Positions 16,182 to 26,569 of a stretch of 64,000 nt of DNA are shown piece after piece (the stretch's first letter is position 1; each line of letters opens with the position of its first letter). Source of the DNA: Crystallibacter sulfonylureivorans_A (lineage in GTDB: Bacteria > Actinomycetota > Actinomycetes > Actinomycetales > Micrococcaceae); contig NZ_JBLKRT010000010.1 of the NCBI RefSeq assembly GCF_047607445.1, positions 48,978-112,977 on the forward strand. Direction: 5' to 3'. Under the pieces are notes generated by a model. The model did not search any database. It was not told the origin of the DNA and saw only the letters and a list, made by a program, of their open reading frames with translations. The translations under genes were made by a program, and so were the position numbers.

Positions 16182-16910
16182 TCAGTCGTCGAAGCGCGTG
16201 GCCGCAGCGCCGGCCAGCGGCTCGACGATGCCTTGAGCAACGTCTCGAAGTTTGACGTTGCGTGCGTTTGACGCACGGCGCAGAATCTCCATGGCCTGAA
16301 GCTGGCTGCACGAATTCTGACCCATCACGATGCCGGCGGCGAGGTTGATGGTGGTGCGGGATTCCAGGGCCGCCACCAGATGCGCGGTTCGCTGGACCAT
16401 CCGGTCCAGCCGTTCCGCAAGCAGGAGGGGTTTGGCCGCGATACGTGCAAAGTTGGCGGCCGCAGCAACAGAACGGTCGTCGAAGCCGTACCCTTCGCGG
16501 TCATAGAAGGACAAGACGGCGCCCAAGCCGCCGACGTCCACGCGCAGCGGTACTGCCAGGATGGAGCCGATCCCGGCGGCCGACGCGTCCGCCATCAATG
16601 CATTCCACCGTGTCTCCGCCGAGACGTCGTGCACCAGTACCGCGGTTCCGGTCCGCAGGGCACTCAGTCCGGGACCGTCGTCGTAACCAGCCTGGTATTC
16701 CGCCCAGAGGATCGGCCCGGTTACAGCAGACACCGTGCGTTCTTGGCGGCCGCGGAGCACCAACGCGCTACAGGCAGTGTGGCCGCCTGTTTCAATAGCC
16801 GTGGCGGCGTGCTCGGCGAGTTGATCGAGGAAGTCCTGCAGATCGTCACTGTTGAGCAGGGCGTCTTGCACCGTGTCGACTAGCTGTGCCTCTGAACCGG
16901 CCTCACCCAT
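16182..16910 (-). CDS. GAF-ANTAR domain RNA-binding antiterminator/regulator
   Basis: 242 residues. A GAF sensor domain (about 25-165; LRTGTAVLVHDVSAETRW, GIGSILAVPLRV, GAVLSFYDREGYGFDD) is followed by an ANTAR RNA-binding three-helix domain (about 180-235; ALESRTTINLAAGIVMGQNSC... AMEILRRASNARNVKLRDVA). ANTAR proteins bind paired hexanucleotide-loop hairpins in leader RNAs and prevent termination. ATG 16910 was chosen for the GGAGG eight bases upstream; the frame stays open to 17003. It is divergent from the STAS/zinc-ribbon pair, which suggests a shared stress function, but no partner kinase is adjacent. Confidence 0.88.
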   Translation of the reverse strand: MGEAGSEAQLVDTVQDALLNSDDLQDFLDQLAEHAATAIETGGHTACSALVLRGRQERTVSAVTGPILWAEYQAGYDDGPGLSALRTGTAVLVHDVSAETRWNALMADASAAGIGSILAVPLRVDVGGLGAVLSFYDREGYGFDDRSVAAAANFARIAAKPLLLAERLDRMVQRTAHLVAALESRTTINLAAGIVMGQNSCSQLQAMEILRRASNARNVKLRDVAQGIVEPLAGAAATRFDD

Positions 16911-16995
16911 GGCAGCCACCTCCGGAGGGCGGGCCATCAGCCGGTGGGCTTTGGGGCCCGCGTTTCGTCCATTCCGAAATATTCTATGGGTTTTG

Positions 16996-17024
16996 TTGCT
17001 CACGTCACATCCCCCTCCTATGAT
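16996..17024 (+). promoter_or_regulatory. Promoter of the STAS-like/zinc-ribbon genes
   Basis: TTGCTC (16996-17001), 17-bp spacer, TATGAT (17019-17024): a good vegetative sigma fit, predicting a start near 17031 and a leader of about 42 nt before ATG 17073. Confidence 0.55.
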
Positions 17025-17072
17025 GGTCTTCGGTCAAGGAGCGGCCATGGGGAACTCTTGAGGGGACTGACT

Positions 17073-17405
17073 ATGGATCCCAAATTGCGTGTGGTCGTTC
17101 GTGTGGACATGGACAGGGAATCCGCCCAGATTGAAGTGCGCGGACATGTGACAACCCGAAACATCGTGGCGCTTTACTCGCTGGTCCGGCGCACTAGTGC
17201 GTTGGCTTCCGGTTTGGGCGTCATCATCAACCTGCAGCACGCTCGCATTGAAGCTGCAGCACTTGAGGAGTTGCACAACTGCAGCCAGAGCGAGCATTTG
17301 CCCGGCTATGTGGACCCGGCTGGGGAGGCTTGCCGCCTGCGGGTCATCGATCCGCCCGGCAGCGGGGCGGCGGCAGGCTTGGCCATGGCCGGCGTCGCGG
17401 GCTGA
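17073..17405 (+). CDS. Small STAS-like protein
   Basis: 110 residues. The segment LRVVVRVDMDRESAQIEVRG... TTRNIVALYSLVRRTSAL... GLGVIINLQHARIEAAALEEL has the beta-beta-helix-beta pattern of a STAS/anti-sigma-antagonist fold, although the classic DS phospho-site is absent. The C-terminal 30 residues are Gly/Ala/Pro-rich. ATG 17073 has GAGGGGA about eight bases upstream. It lies 162 bp from the divergent GAF-ANTAR gene and 14 bp before the zinc-ribbon gene. The assignment rests on pattern, not on a specific motif. Confidence 0.6.
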   Translation: MDPKLRVVVRVDMDRESAQIEVRGHVTTRNIVALYSLVRRTSALASGLGVIINLQHARIEAAALEELHNCSQSEHLPGYVDPAGEACRLRVIDPPGSGAAAGLAMAGVAG

Positions 17406-17419
17406 ACCGGGAGGCCGAC

Positions 17420-17662
17420 ATGACGTTGACTACCGGCGGGCGTTCCGCCCAGTCCAGCCCGGACGTCCCGAATGCGCCAGACTGCCAATCCTGCGGCACA
17501 GACCAATTTCTCATCGTCGAGGAATTCACTCCGTTGCGCCTGCTTCCGGGCGGCCAGCGGATACCGGCAACCGCTAGCTACAGCTGCAGCAGATGCGGTT
17601 CCTTCAGCGGTCACGAAGTGCCCGACTCGTGGGCGCCGGTCGGTTGGTTCTGGTACGCGTAA
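17420..17662 (+). CDS. Small zinc-ribbon-like protein
   Basis: 80 residues with two Cys pairs, CQSC (23-26) and CSRC (56-59), spaced like a zinc ribbon, and the polar segment GTDQFLIVEEFTPLRLLPGG between them. The C-terminus is aromatic (WAPVGWFWYA). The ATG at 17420 has GGGAGG six bases upstream. It lies 14 bp after the STAS-like gene in the same direction, so the pair is probably an operon. Function unknown. Confidence 0.65.
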   Translation: MTLTTGGRSAQSSPDVPNAPDCQSCGTDQFLIVEEFTPLRLLPGGQRIPATASYSCSRCGSFSGHEVPDSWAPVGWFWYA

Positions 17663-17714
17663 CACAAGTGGTGCGTCCAGCGAGGTACGTCCAGGACAGG
17701 GGGAGGAGCCCATC

Positions 17715-18191
17715 ATGCAGAAGATCACACCGTGCCTCTGGTTTGACGGTGAAGCCGAAGAAGCGGCGCAGTTCTACGTCCAGTTGTTCAAGAACTCGAA
17801 CATTCTCGACGTGACGCATTACGGCGAGAGCGGCCCCGGAACGGAAGGGCAGGTCTTAACCGTAGAGTTCGAACTGGACGGTCAGTCTTTCACTGCGCTG
17901 AACGGGGGAGCGCAGTTCACCTTCAACGAGGCCGTGTCGATGCAGGTGGACTGTGAGGACCAGGCCGAAGTCGACCGGCTCTGGGATGCCTTGACCGCAG
18001 ACGGCGGCGTCGAAAGTCAATGCGGTTGGCTCAAGGACAAGTACGGATTGTCCTGGCAAATCATTCCTTCGGCTCTGCCACGGCTGATCGGCGGACCGGA
18101 TCCGCAAAAGGCCCAGCGCGCGATGGAAGCGATGCTTCAGATGAAGAAGATCGATATTGACGAACTCCAGCGCGCTTACGACGCCGGGTAA
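17715..18191 (+). CDS. VOC family protein, PhnB-like
   Basis: 158 residues starting MQKITPCLWFDGEAEEAAQFYVQ..., the hallmark opening of the PhnB/3-demethylubiquinone-methyltransferase-like branch. It continues with VEFELDGQSFTALNGG, FNEAVSMQVDCEDQAEVDRLWDAL, CGWLKDKYGLSWQIIP and a helical MEAMLQMKKIDIDEL tail. Despite the old methyltransferase name these are VOC proteins, mostly of unknown activity. ATG 17715 follows GGGGGAGGAGCC. No operon partner is obvious. Confidence 0.88.
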   Translation: MQKITPCLWFDGEAEEAAQFYVQLFKNSNILDVTHYGESGPGTEGQVLTVEFELDGQSFTALNGGAQFTFNEAVSMQVDCEDQAEVDRLWDALTADGGVESQCGWLKDKYGLSWQIIPSALPRLIGGPDPQKAQRAMEAMLQMKKIDIDELQRAYDAG

Positions 18192-18286
18192 CAGGGTCCG
18201 CGGTGGCAACGGCTGCGGCGGCGGGTACCGACACCGGTAGGCTGATGACCTGATAGCCCGTTGCCAATGCACCTTCAGGAGTAGCT

Positions 18287-19683
18287 CTGGAGCCTTACGA
18301 GTACGCCCTGCTCGACGCCGTGGGACTCCGGGAATTGATGCTCCGCGGCGAACTAACGGCCGATGAGATTGTGGAGTGCGCACGCGCCGCAGTCGAGTCC
18401 GTCAATCCGGACCTCAACGCCTTAACCTTGCCGCTGCTCGACGAGCCGCAGGAGTACGACGCCGACGGCTGCTTAGCGGGAGTGCCTCTCCTCATCAAGG
18501 ACAGCTCTCCCTTTGCCCGCGGCATGCCCTTCAGCCTGGGCAGCCGGGCGATCCGAGGCGCCGTTGCCACCCAGGACCACCAGTTGATGACCGGCTTCCG
18601 TTCGGCAGGACTGGCGGCCCTGGGCCAAACAACTGCCCCGGAGCGAGCTTTGCCACCGAATCTCGGCGGTACGGCATCACACGGAATCCGTGGGCGCTGG
18701 ACAGGGGCGTGGGAGGGTCCAGCGGCGGTGCTGCTGCACTGGTCGCTGCCGGTGCGGTCCCTCTGGCGCATGGCAACGACGGTGCGGGCTCGCTCAGGAT
18801 TCCGGCCGCTAGCTGCGGAGTGATCGGCCTGAAACCGAGCCGGGGCCGGACACCCCGCACCGCGACGCTGAGTGCGTCGGCGCAGGAACCCGCCGTCGAA
18901 TTCGCGGTGACCAAATCCGTCCGCGACACGGCGCAACTGCTGGATGCCGTGGGCCTGTCCCTTCCGGGGGAGCCAGCGTGGGGGAGCGGACGCTATGTCA
19001 CCGCCATCTCCCGCGCCCCCCGCCGACTGAAGATAGGCATCAGCACCGAGCCGTGGAATGCCACCGCCGTCGACCATCAAGTGGCAGCCGCAGCAGTGGC
19101 TGCTGCGGAGATGCTGGAGTGGATCGGGCATTCCCTCGTGCCGGGAAAGCCCAGACTGGACAGCGAAGACATCGTTGAGGGCGAAATGTTGGCTATTTAT
19201 GCCGCCGGCCGTGCGATGTTGTCGGCTCCCCGGCCGGTCGACGCGTCCCTGCTGGAAGCAGTCTCGAGGCTGGTGCTGGTCGAGGCGTCGGCAGCCGACG
19301 CGGGCGCGCTACACGCTGCAACCCAGGCCCAGCGGCGGATCACGGCAGCAGTTGACCGGTTCTTTGAGGTCCACGACCTTTTGGTCACACCGACGCTCGC
19401 CCAACTGCCGCTTCGCCACGGCACGCTCGACTACGACGACCCCGAGGGCGACGTTCGGGCCTGGCTGCGCAAGCTTTTTGATTACGGGCCATTTACTGCT
19501 GTCTTTAATGTTTCCGGACATCCAGCCATCAGCCTGCCGTTGGCGGAGAGCCGGGAGGGGCTCCCTATCGGCGTGCAACTCGTGGCGCCCATGGGCGGCG
19601 AGGACCTTCTGCTGCAGGTGGCGGCTGAGCTGGAGCAGGCGATGCCGTGGACAGGGCGGCAACCGTCCATCTTCGCTGGTTAG
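18287..19683 (+). pseudogene. Amidase-signature family gene interrupted by a frameshift
   Basis: Two overlapping frames together encode one amidase. The first (from about 18287 to 18643) gives LRELMLRGELTADEIVECARA..., GVPLLIKDSSP (catalytic Lys) and LAALGQTTAPE. Family similarity then jumps to the next frame with SFATESRRYGITRNPWAL, GGSSGGAAALVAAGAVPLAHGND (catalytic Ser pair) and runs to 19683. A single missing base near 18644 restores a continuous 465-residue protein. The natural start seems to be CTG 18287 (reading LEPYEYALLD), five bases after AGGAG; the first standard start in frame is GTG 18320. It may be a true pseudogene or a sequencing error. Confidence 0.82.
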
Positions 19684-19784
19684 TCTCTTGCCTGCAGGGC
19701 ATGGCGGGTCCTGTCGGTGGCGGCGGAGGCCGGTGTCGGGCCCTAGGCCTTGTGGCCGACGAATCGCGGGCGTATACCGTAGGT

Positions 19785-20030
19785 ATGTTTACTCCGGTTG
19801 GTCCATTAGTGCATTGGCTGGAATTTTTCGCGTGGAGCGTGGCTCTCGTGGGACTGGTGGTCTTCCTGTTGGCCGCGGATTCCATCGTGCTCTCGCACCC
19901 CCACGGCGAACGGCTGACACAGGACCACTCCAGGCACCTCACGATGCTCATAGCCGGCTGGCTTGCCGTCATCGGCGCGGTGACTGGATTCGTCCTGACC
20001 GCCATGGCCGTGTGGAACGGCAGCTACTGA
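19785..20030 (+). CDS. Small membrane protein with two helices
   Basis: 81 residues: MFTPVGPLVHWLEFFAWSVA..., helix one about 8-32, hydrophilic turn with SHPHGERLTQDHSRH, helix two about 50-75. No family recognised. TATACC (19773-19778) lies six bases before ATG 19785 and there is no ribosome site, which fits a leaderless transcript and supports the short start over the longer open frame. Codon use is ordinary for the window. Confidence 0.6.
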   Translation: MFTPVGPLVHWLEFFAWSVALVGLVVFLLAADSIVLSHPHGERLTQDHSRHLTMLIAGWLAVIGAVTGFVLTAMAVWNGSY

Positions 20031-20079
20031 CAGCTCCAGCCTCCCGGAACCGGCCGCGCAGGTGCCTCGGCGTCCGCGG

Positions 20080-21057
20080 CTAGAGGCCCTCTGACATTTC
20101 CTCGGGCAAAGCTATGACATCCACCAAGGCACCGGACCTGAGGACTGTCATCGGAAACGGTACGCCGATGGCGTCGGCAAAGAGCAACTTCTGCAGGCTT
20201 TCCGCGCTGGAGACGTGGCGCCGGCCGGCGTCCACCACGAGATCGCCTTGCTTGATCCCGGCACGTTCGGCGGGGGAGCCGGCAATGACTTCCACTACTC
20301 TCAGCGCGTCCCGCTGCCCCGAACGTAGGGCCATGTGCACCGGAAGGCGTACCGGTGTGCTCACCAGGCCAAGGTAAGCGCGTCTAACCCGGCCGCCGCT
20401 CATGAGTGCGGAGATGATGCGCCGCGTAGTCGCATTGATCGGGACTGCCAATCCCAAACCGGTACCGGCGACGGCGGTATTGATCCCGACCACGCGTCCA
20501 TGGCTGTCGGCGAGGGCGCCGCCTGAATTGACGGGGTTCAGTGCTGCATCGGTTTGAATCACGTCTTCGATCACGTGCCGGCCACGACGGGACCGGGTGG
20601 GAATCGAACGTCCAAGCCCGCTGACAACGCCTGCGGTGACCGATCCGGCCAAGCCCAGCGGGTTACCCACGGCAATGACCAGCTGTCCCACCCGCAGCGA
20701 CTCGGCGTCACCCAGCTCGGCGGGCGAAGGCGTGTTCGACAGGCCTCGAATGACTGCCAGGTCGGACAAGAGGTCGGCGCCGACAATCTCGATTTCCGTA
20801 ACCTCACCGTCGGCGAACGCGGCAGAACCCGCTTTTGCGCCCGCGACCACATGGGCGTTCGTCAACATAAAGCCGTCCGCGGTGAAGACTACGGCGGAGC
20901 CGCTGCCGGCCGGGATCCTGTTGCCGGGCCCGTTCCTCACGTCGATCGCAGCAACATGCGGGGTGACGATTTGGGCAACACGCATAACTGTCTCCGAGTA
21001 GGTGTCCATCGGATCGTTGTCAGAGGAACGGTCCGGGCCCATTCCATTGGTGTCCAT
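20080..21057 (-). CDS. HtrA/DegP-like S1C serine protease, soluble form
   Basis: 325 residues: trypsin-like domain (about 25-220) then a PDZ domain (about 225-320). Triad: His in LTNAHVVAG, Asp in LLSDLAVIRG, Ser in NPVNSGGALAD, with the oxyanion region NSGG intact. The PDZ shows YLGLVSTPV and SPAERAGIKQGDLVV. Unlike most actinobacterial HtrA proteins it has no signal peptide or membrane helix, so it is predicted to act in the cytosol. ATG 21057 has AAGGAC five bases upstream. It is divergent from the ArsR gene. Confidence 0.92.
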   Translation of the reverse strand: MDTNGMGPDRSSDNDPMDTYSETVMRVAQIVTPHVAAIDVRNGPGNRIPAGSGSAVVFTADGFMLTNAHVVAGAKAGSAAFADGEVTEIEIVGADLLSDLAVIRGLSNTPSPAELGDAESLRVGQLVIAVGNPLGLAGSVTAGVVSGLGRSIPTRSRRGRHVIEDVIQTDAALNPVNSGGALADSHGRVVGINTAVAGTGLGLAVPINATTRRIISALMSGGRVRRAYLGLVSTPVRLPVHMALRSGQRDALRVVEVIAGSPAERAGIKQGDLVVDAGRRHVSSAESLQKLLFADAIGVPFPMTVLRSGALVDVIALPEEMSEGL

Positions 21058-21243
21058 GGAAGTCCTTGCGTACGACTGCTGTGAAGATGGAACGGTCTCC
21101 AGGCCGACGCTAATCCGGATGCTGCTACGCCGTCAGTGAACGCAGCAGCCTCCGACGCTTGTGCTGGCGGTGCTCCAGACAGCAATCCGGGGCTGTGCGG
21201 TGTTGTCCAGGCGGGAATATCCGGTTCAGACATCCAGTGCAGA

Positions 21244-21287
21244 AACTTAGCCCTTGCGCTTAGCATTGCGGAAACGGTAACTTAGCC
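21244..21287 (+). promoter_or_regulatory. Direct repeat AACTTAGCC around the ArsR gene promoter
   Basis: Exact 9-bp copies at 21244-21252 and 21279-21287, 35 bp start to start, flank TTGCGC (21254-21259). The second copy contains the TAACTT -10-like box (21278-21283), and ATG 21290 follows six bases after it. The layout suggests an autoregulatory operator for the ArsR-type repressor, although ArsR sites are more often inverted repeats. Confidence 0.45.
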
Positions 21288-21289
21288 GT

Positions 21290-21631
21290 ATGGCTCAGTA
21301 TTCAGGGGAGCTCGACGGCGTCTTTCACGCCCTGGCCGATCCCACCCGGCGAGCGGTACTAGGCCGGCTGGGGGCTGGGCCAGCGAGCATCAGCGAGCTG
21401 GCGGCGCCGTTTGACATGGCTCTGCCGTCGTTCATGAAGCACATCCGCTACCTCCAGGACACTGGGTGGATCACGACCCGTAAAACAGGCCGAGTGCGCG
21501 TGTGCACCCTCGAGCCGAAATCGTTTGAGGACATAGAAGCGTGGCTGAGTGAGCAGCGACGCATCTGGGAATCCCGCACCGACCGTCTCGAGCAGTTCGT
21601 TACGACGTCTCAAGATGACGCCTCAAGATAA
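21290..21631 (+). CDS. ArsR family winged-helix repressor, SRPBCC-associated type
   Basis: 113 residues, a single winged helix: VFHALADPTRRAVLGRLGAGPASISELAAPFDMALPSFMKHIRYLQDTGWITTRKTGRVRVCTLEPK. It has no metal-binding Cys-x-Cys site; the family member without such a site and with a WLSEQRRIWESRTDRLEQF tail typically precedes an AHSA1/SRPBCC gene, as here (12 bp gap). Probably controls that gene and itself. The mRNA appears leaderless. Confidence 0.9.
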   Translation: MAQYSGELDGVFHALADPTRRAVLGRLGAGPASISELAAPFDMALPSFMKHIRYLQDTGWITTRKTGRVRVCTLEPKSFEDIEAWLSEQRRIWESRTDRLEQFVTTSQDDASR

Positions 21632-21643
21632 GGAAGCATCGGC

Positions 21644-22120
21644 ATGACCACATCTCTTCATCCCGAGCTGGACCTAACCGTCTCTCGCATCATCAAGGCT
21701 CCACGTTCCGCCATCTGGAATGCCTGGGCCGATCCCGCAAGCTTCGAGCAATGGTGGGTTCCCGCACCACAGGTCTGCCGCGTGCGGGAGATGAACCTCA
21801 GGCCGGGCGGCGCCTTCCGCACCGAAATCAGCGAGGATGGCGGTGCGTTTGGCCCGCACATCACCGGCTGCTTCCTCGCCATCGATGAGCTCGAGCGGAT
21901 TGTCTTCACCGACGCGCTCGTCTCCGGATGGCGGCCGGCGGAAGCGTCCTTCCTGACCGCTGTCATCACCATGAAAGATCACCCGGAGGGGACCGAGTAC
22001 ACGGCCACCGCCATGCACCGCAACACCGCCGACCGGGACCAGCATGAGCAGCTGGGATTCCATGACGGCTGGGGCACGGTCATTCGTCAACTCGCCGAAC
22101 GTGTAGAGCAGTCTGCTTAG
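21644..22120 (+). CDS. SRPBCC (AHSA1-like) protein
   Basis: 158 residues of START/Bet v1-like fold, starting LDLTVSRIIKAPRSAIWNAWADPASFEQWWVP and containing EMNLRPGGAFRTEI, GCFLAIDELERIVFTDAL and HDGWGTVIRQLAERVE. The family binds hydrophobic ligands in a cavity; many bacterial members are encoded, as here, behind an ArsR repressor and have unknown ligands. ATG 21644 has AAGGAAG nine bases upstream. It is the last gene before a non-coding stretch of 866 bp. Confidence 0.9.
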   Translation: MTTSLHPELDLTVSRIIKAPRSAIWNAWADPASFEQWWVPAPQVCRVREMNLRPGGAFRTEISEDGGAFGPHITGCFLAIDELERIVFTDALVSGWRPAEASFLTAVITMKDHPEGTEYTATAMHRNTADRDQHEQLGFHDGWGTVIRQLAERVEQSA

Positions 22121-22986
22121 CCAGGCCGTCGAGGCGGACGACGGGCGCCGCATATCGACACTGTCAGCGACCTGCAAGTGACCCGCACTTGCCGTCAGGC
22201 CGAAACGCATCGTCCAGCAGCGGGCTGCGTCGACACAGCGCCGCCGAGGATGTTGGCAGTTTTAGACAGCGTGGCCACCGACGATGCTGGCAGGTTTAGC
22301 CTCAAAAGGACATGCCGAAGTTAGCGGGTGTGGCTCGAGGAACATCCGGAAAGGATGGTGGAGCGGGGTTGGTGGAGAGCCCAGCTCCAGGAACAAGCAG
22401 GATAGATCGGGACTGATTCGGGGAGCGGGCCAGGCGCCAACCACCTCAGCGGCATCTGCGATACTCATTCCTTGCCTCGCGGTTAGTTGACATAATGTGG
22501 ATTATCGGCGTTACGAATTGGGCCGGGCGGGGAGCCTGAAAGGTGGTCTGGCAGCTGAATCATCCAGCGCTGGTGAACCTCGTTGGTGGCCAACTGCGGG
22601 CGGCTTTCTCTGCACGACGCCTTGGCATCAAATCGGCCCGCATCGGGCCAGCGGCATGCGTCTGTGCCGAGACCTGGCCGCGCAGTCACCATGCCGGCAA
22701 TGTTTGTCTGGCTGACAGTTGCCCGTGGATAAATTCGCCGATGACGCTGACTGCACAGCACCTGTGCGCCTGCCATGCACGCTCGGCAGTAACTGTGCGT
22801 CACCCGATCAGGTGTCTATCGTGCGAGCTCCGTGTCGCAGCCTCCAGGTAAGGCTCTGAGCTTGCAGATAAGTACAGGACTCCCGTGCTCTCGCTGCTGG
22901 TACGGCCTGCCGCCTGTCTAGGTTGACATAATCCTGCGCCAAACCGGCGGGCCTGGCGCAGGATCAGCAAAGCGGCTGCGGCAAAG
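22121..22986. other. Non-coding stretch with mobile-element-like repeats
   Basis: No frame here has convincing coding character. Two partial direct repeats GATGTTGGCAGTTTTAGAC (22249-22267) and GATGCTGGCAGGTTTAGCC (22283-22301), 16 of 19 identical and 34 bp apart, look like the multiple terminal repeats of IS21-family elements. GTTGACATAAT occurs at 22486-22496 and again at 22922-22932; after the first copy GTGG-ATTAT completes an ATAAT/ATTAT dyad resembling a tyrosine-recombinase core site. I read the whole stretch as a scar of one or more lost mobile elements; the element families are tentative. Confidence 0.4.
22931..22964 (-). terminator. Hairpin after the UvrA-like gene
   Basis: ATCCTGCGCCA pairs with TGGCGCAGGAT (11 bp) around a 12-base loop, starting 22 bp past the stop of the minus-strand UvrA-like gene. 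No U-run follows, but stem and place fit a GC-rich terminator. Its far arm overlaps the second GTTGACATAAT copy. Confidence 0.6.
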
Positions 22987-25371
<2,385 letters not shown>

Positions 25372-25394
25372 CGTGTCTCCATCTGTGAGGCTGG

Positions 25395-25421
25395 GTCACC
25401 TTTGGGGTCTCCGAAGGTGAC
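25395..25421. promoter_or_regulatory. Inverted repeat in the leader of the UvrA-like gene
   Basis: GTCACCTT (25395-25402) and AAGGTGAC (25414-25421) with an 11-base centre lie 24-50 bp upstream of the UvrA-like start. The ACCTT-N11-AAGGT spacing equals that of MerR-family boxes, but no matching -10 is visible downstream on the minus strand, so an operator for another regulator or a leader hairpin is as likely. The rest of the 196-bp gap to the exonuclease gene shows nothing. Confidence 0.4.
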
Positions 25422-25567
25422 GATATCCATGACGGTAATGCTAGCCGTGGCCGGGTCGCCGGAGCTTCTTCATTCCTGCCCGTTCCGGACGGCGGCCAAC
25501 CCAGGCGGCTTGCCTAAGCCGCCTGCGGCGCCCGCGACGTCAGCCCGCGGCAGGCCGCCGGGGCCTT

Positions 25568-26509
25568 TCAGCCGGAGGCCTCGCCGGCCGTCGCCAACGC
25601 CTTGCGGGCGCGGCCCAGCGGTCCGCTGATGTTCAGCTCGTTCGCCAGCCCGTCAAGCCGTTCCGCCTGGTCATCGTCGGGCGCCCGCAGCCGGCCGTCA
25701 ACGCTCCCGAGGAACAGGTCCCGGACCACGTTGACCACCGTGGGCGCAACCTTGAGGTAGTCGGCGGATTCGGCAATCTTCGCCCGGAACCGCGCGGACA
25801 TCGGAGCCTCCGGATCAGCGGCGGCGGAAACTATTCCGTCCAGGCTGCCATGGTCCTTCAGCAGTCCGGCCGCCGTCTTGTCGCCAATGCCGGGCACCCC
25901 TGGCAGGCCGTCGGAGGTGTCGCCGCGCAGCGTGGCGAAATCCGCGTATTGCACGGGCAGCACACCGTACTTGCGCACCACGGACACATCGGTCAGGACT
26001 TCAAGGTTGCTCATGCCCCGGGCCGTGTAGATCACCCGGACGTCCCGCTCGTCGTCCACCAGCTGGAACAGGTCCCGGTCTCCGGTCACGATATCGACGG
26101 GAACGTGGGCTTGGGCTGCAAGGCTGCCGATCACGTCGTCGGCCTCATGCTGGTCAGCTCCGACGACGGCGAGGCCGAGCGCGTCCAGCACCTCGCGGAT
26201 CAGGGGCAATTGGGCTACCAGCCCCGGCGGAGTCTCTTCAACATCGACGCCGCCGGGCACGGTCGAGGCAACGCGATGGCGTTTATAGGTCGGAATCAGT
26301 TCGACCCGCCACGCGGGACGCCAGTCGTTGTCCCAGCAGGCCACCAGGTGGGTGGGCCGGTAGTCGGTGACCAGCCGGGCGATGATGTCGAGCAACCCGC
26401 GGACGGCGTTCACCGGTGTTCCGTCCTTGGACTTGATCGAATCAGGCAGTGCGTGGAAGGCCCGGAAATACAGCGAGGCGGTGTCAAGGAGCATGAGTCG
26501 TTCGTCCAC
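25568..26509 (-). CDS. 5'-3' exonuclease (FEN-like, PolA N-terminal homologue)
   Basis: 313 residues corresponding to the stand-alone 5' nuclease domain. Metal-binding motifs: LMLLDTASLYFRAFHAL, HLVACWDND, GADQHEADDVIGSLA (acidic cluster) and IVTGDRDLFQLV, then the helix-hairpin-helix GLPGVPGIGDKTAAGLL. It would remove 5' flaps or RNA primers. The start is GTG (26507-26509), placed by AAAGGG six bases upstream; the longer frame to 26728 is not family-like. It is divergent from the lipoprotein gene. Confidence 0.93.
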   Translation of the reverse strand: MDERLMLLDTASLYFRAFHALPDSIKSKDGTPVNAVRGLLDIIARLVTDYRPTHLVACWDNDWRPAWRVELIPTYKRHRVASTVPGGVDVEETPPGLVAQLPLIREVLDALGLAVVGADQHEADDVIGSLAAQAHVPVDIVTGDRDLFQLVDDERDVRVIYTARGMSNLEVLTDVSVVRKYGVLPVQYADFATLRGDTSDGLPGVPGIGDKTAAGLLKDHGSLDGIVSAAADPEAPMSARFRAKIAESADYLKVAPTVVNVVRDLFLGSVDGRLRAPDDDQAERLDGLANELNISGPLGRARKALATAGEASG

Positions 26510-26569
26510 AAGTTGCCCTTTCGCTGCTGGCAGGGACAAGTCCCCCGGAGTTGGTACTACCTTAGTGCC

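Noticed and set aside
18600..18700. Programmed -1 or +1 frameshift in the amidase
   Set aside because: No slippery heptamer, stop or downstream stem at the frame change; deletion or sequencing error is simpler.
22543..22851. Short plus-strand frame in the 0.87-kb gap
   Set aside because: No ribosome site, Cys/Arg-rich text without homology; treated as part of a mobile-element scar.
25395..25421. Assignment of the dyad as a definite MerR operator
   Set aside because: Spacing fits but no -10 hexamer follows at the required 19-bp distance and no merR gene is nearby; kept only as a possible regulatory site.
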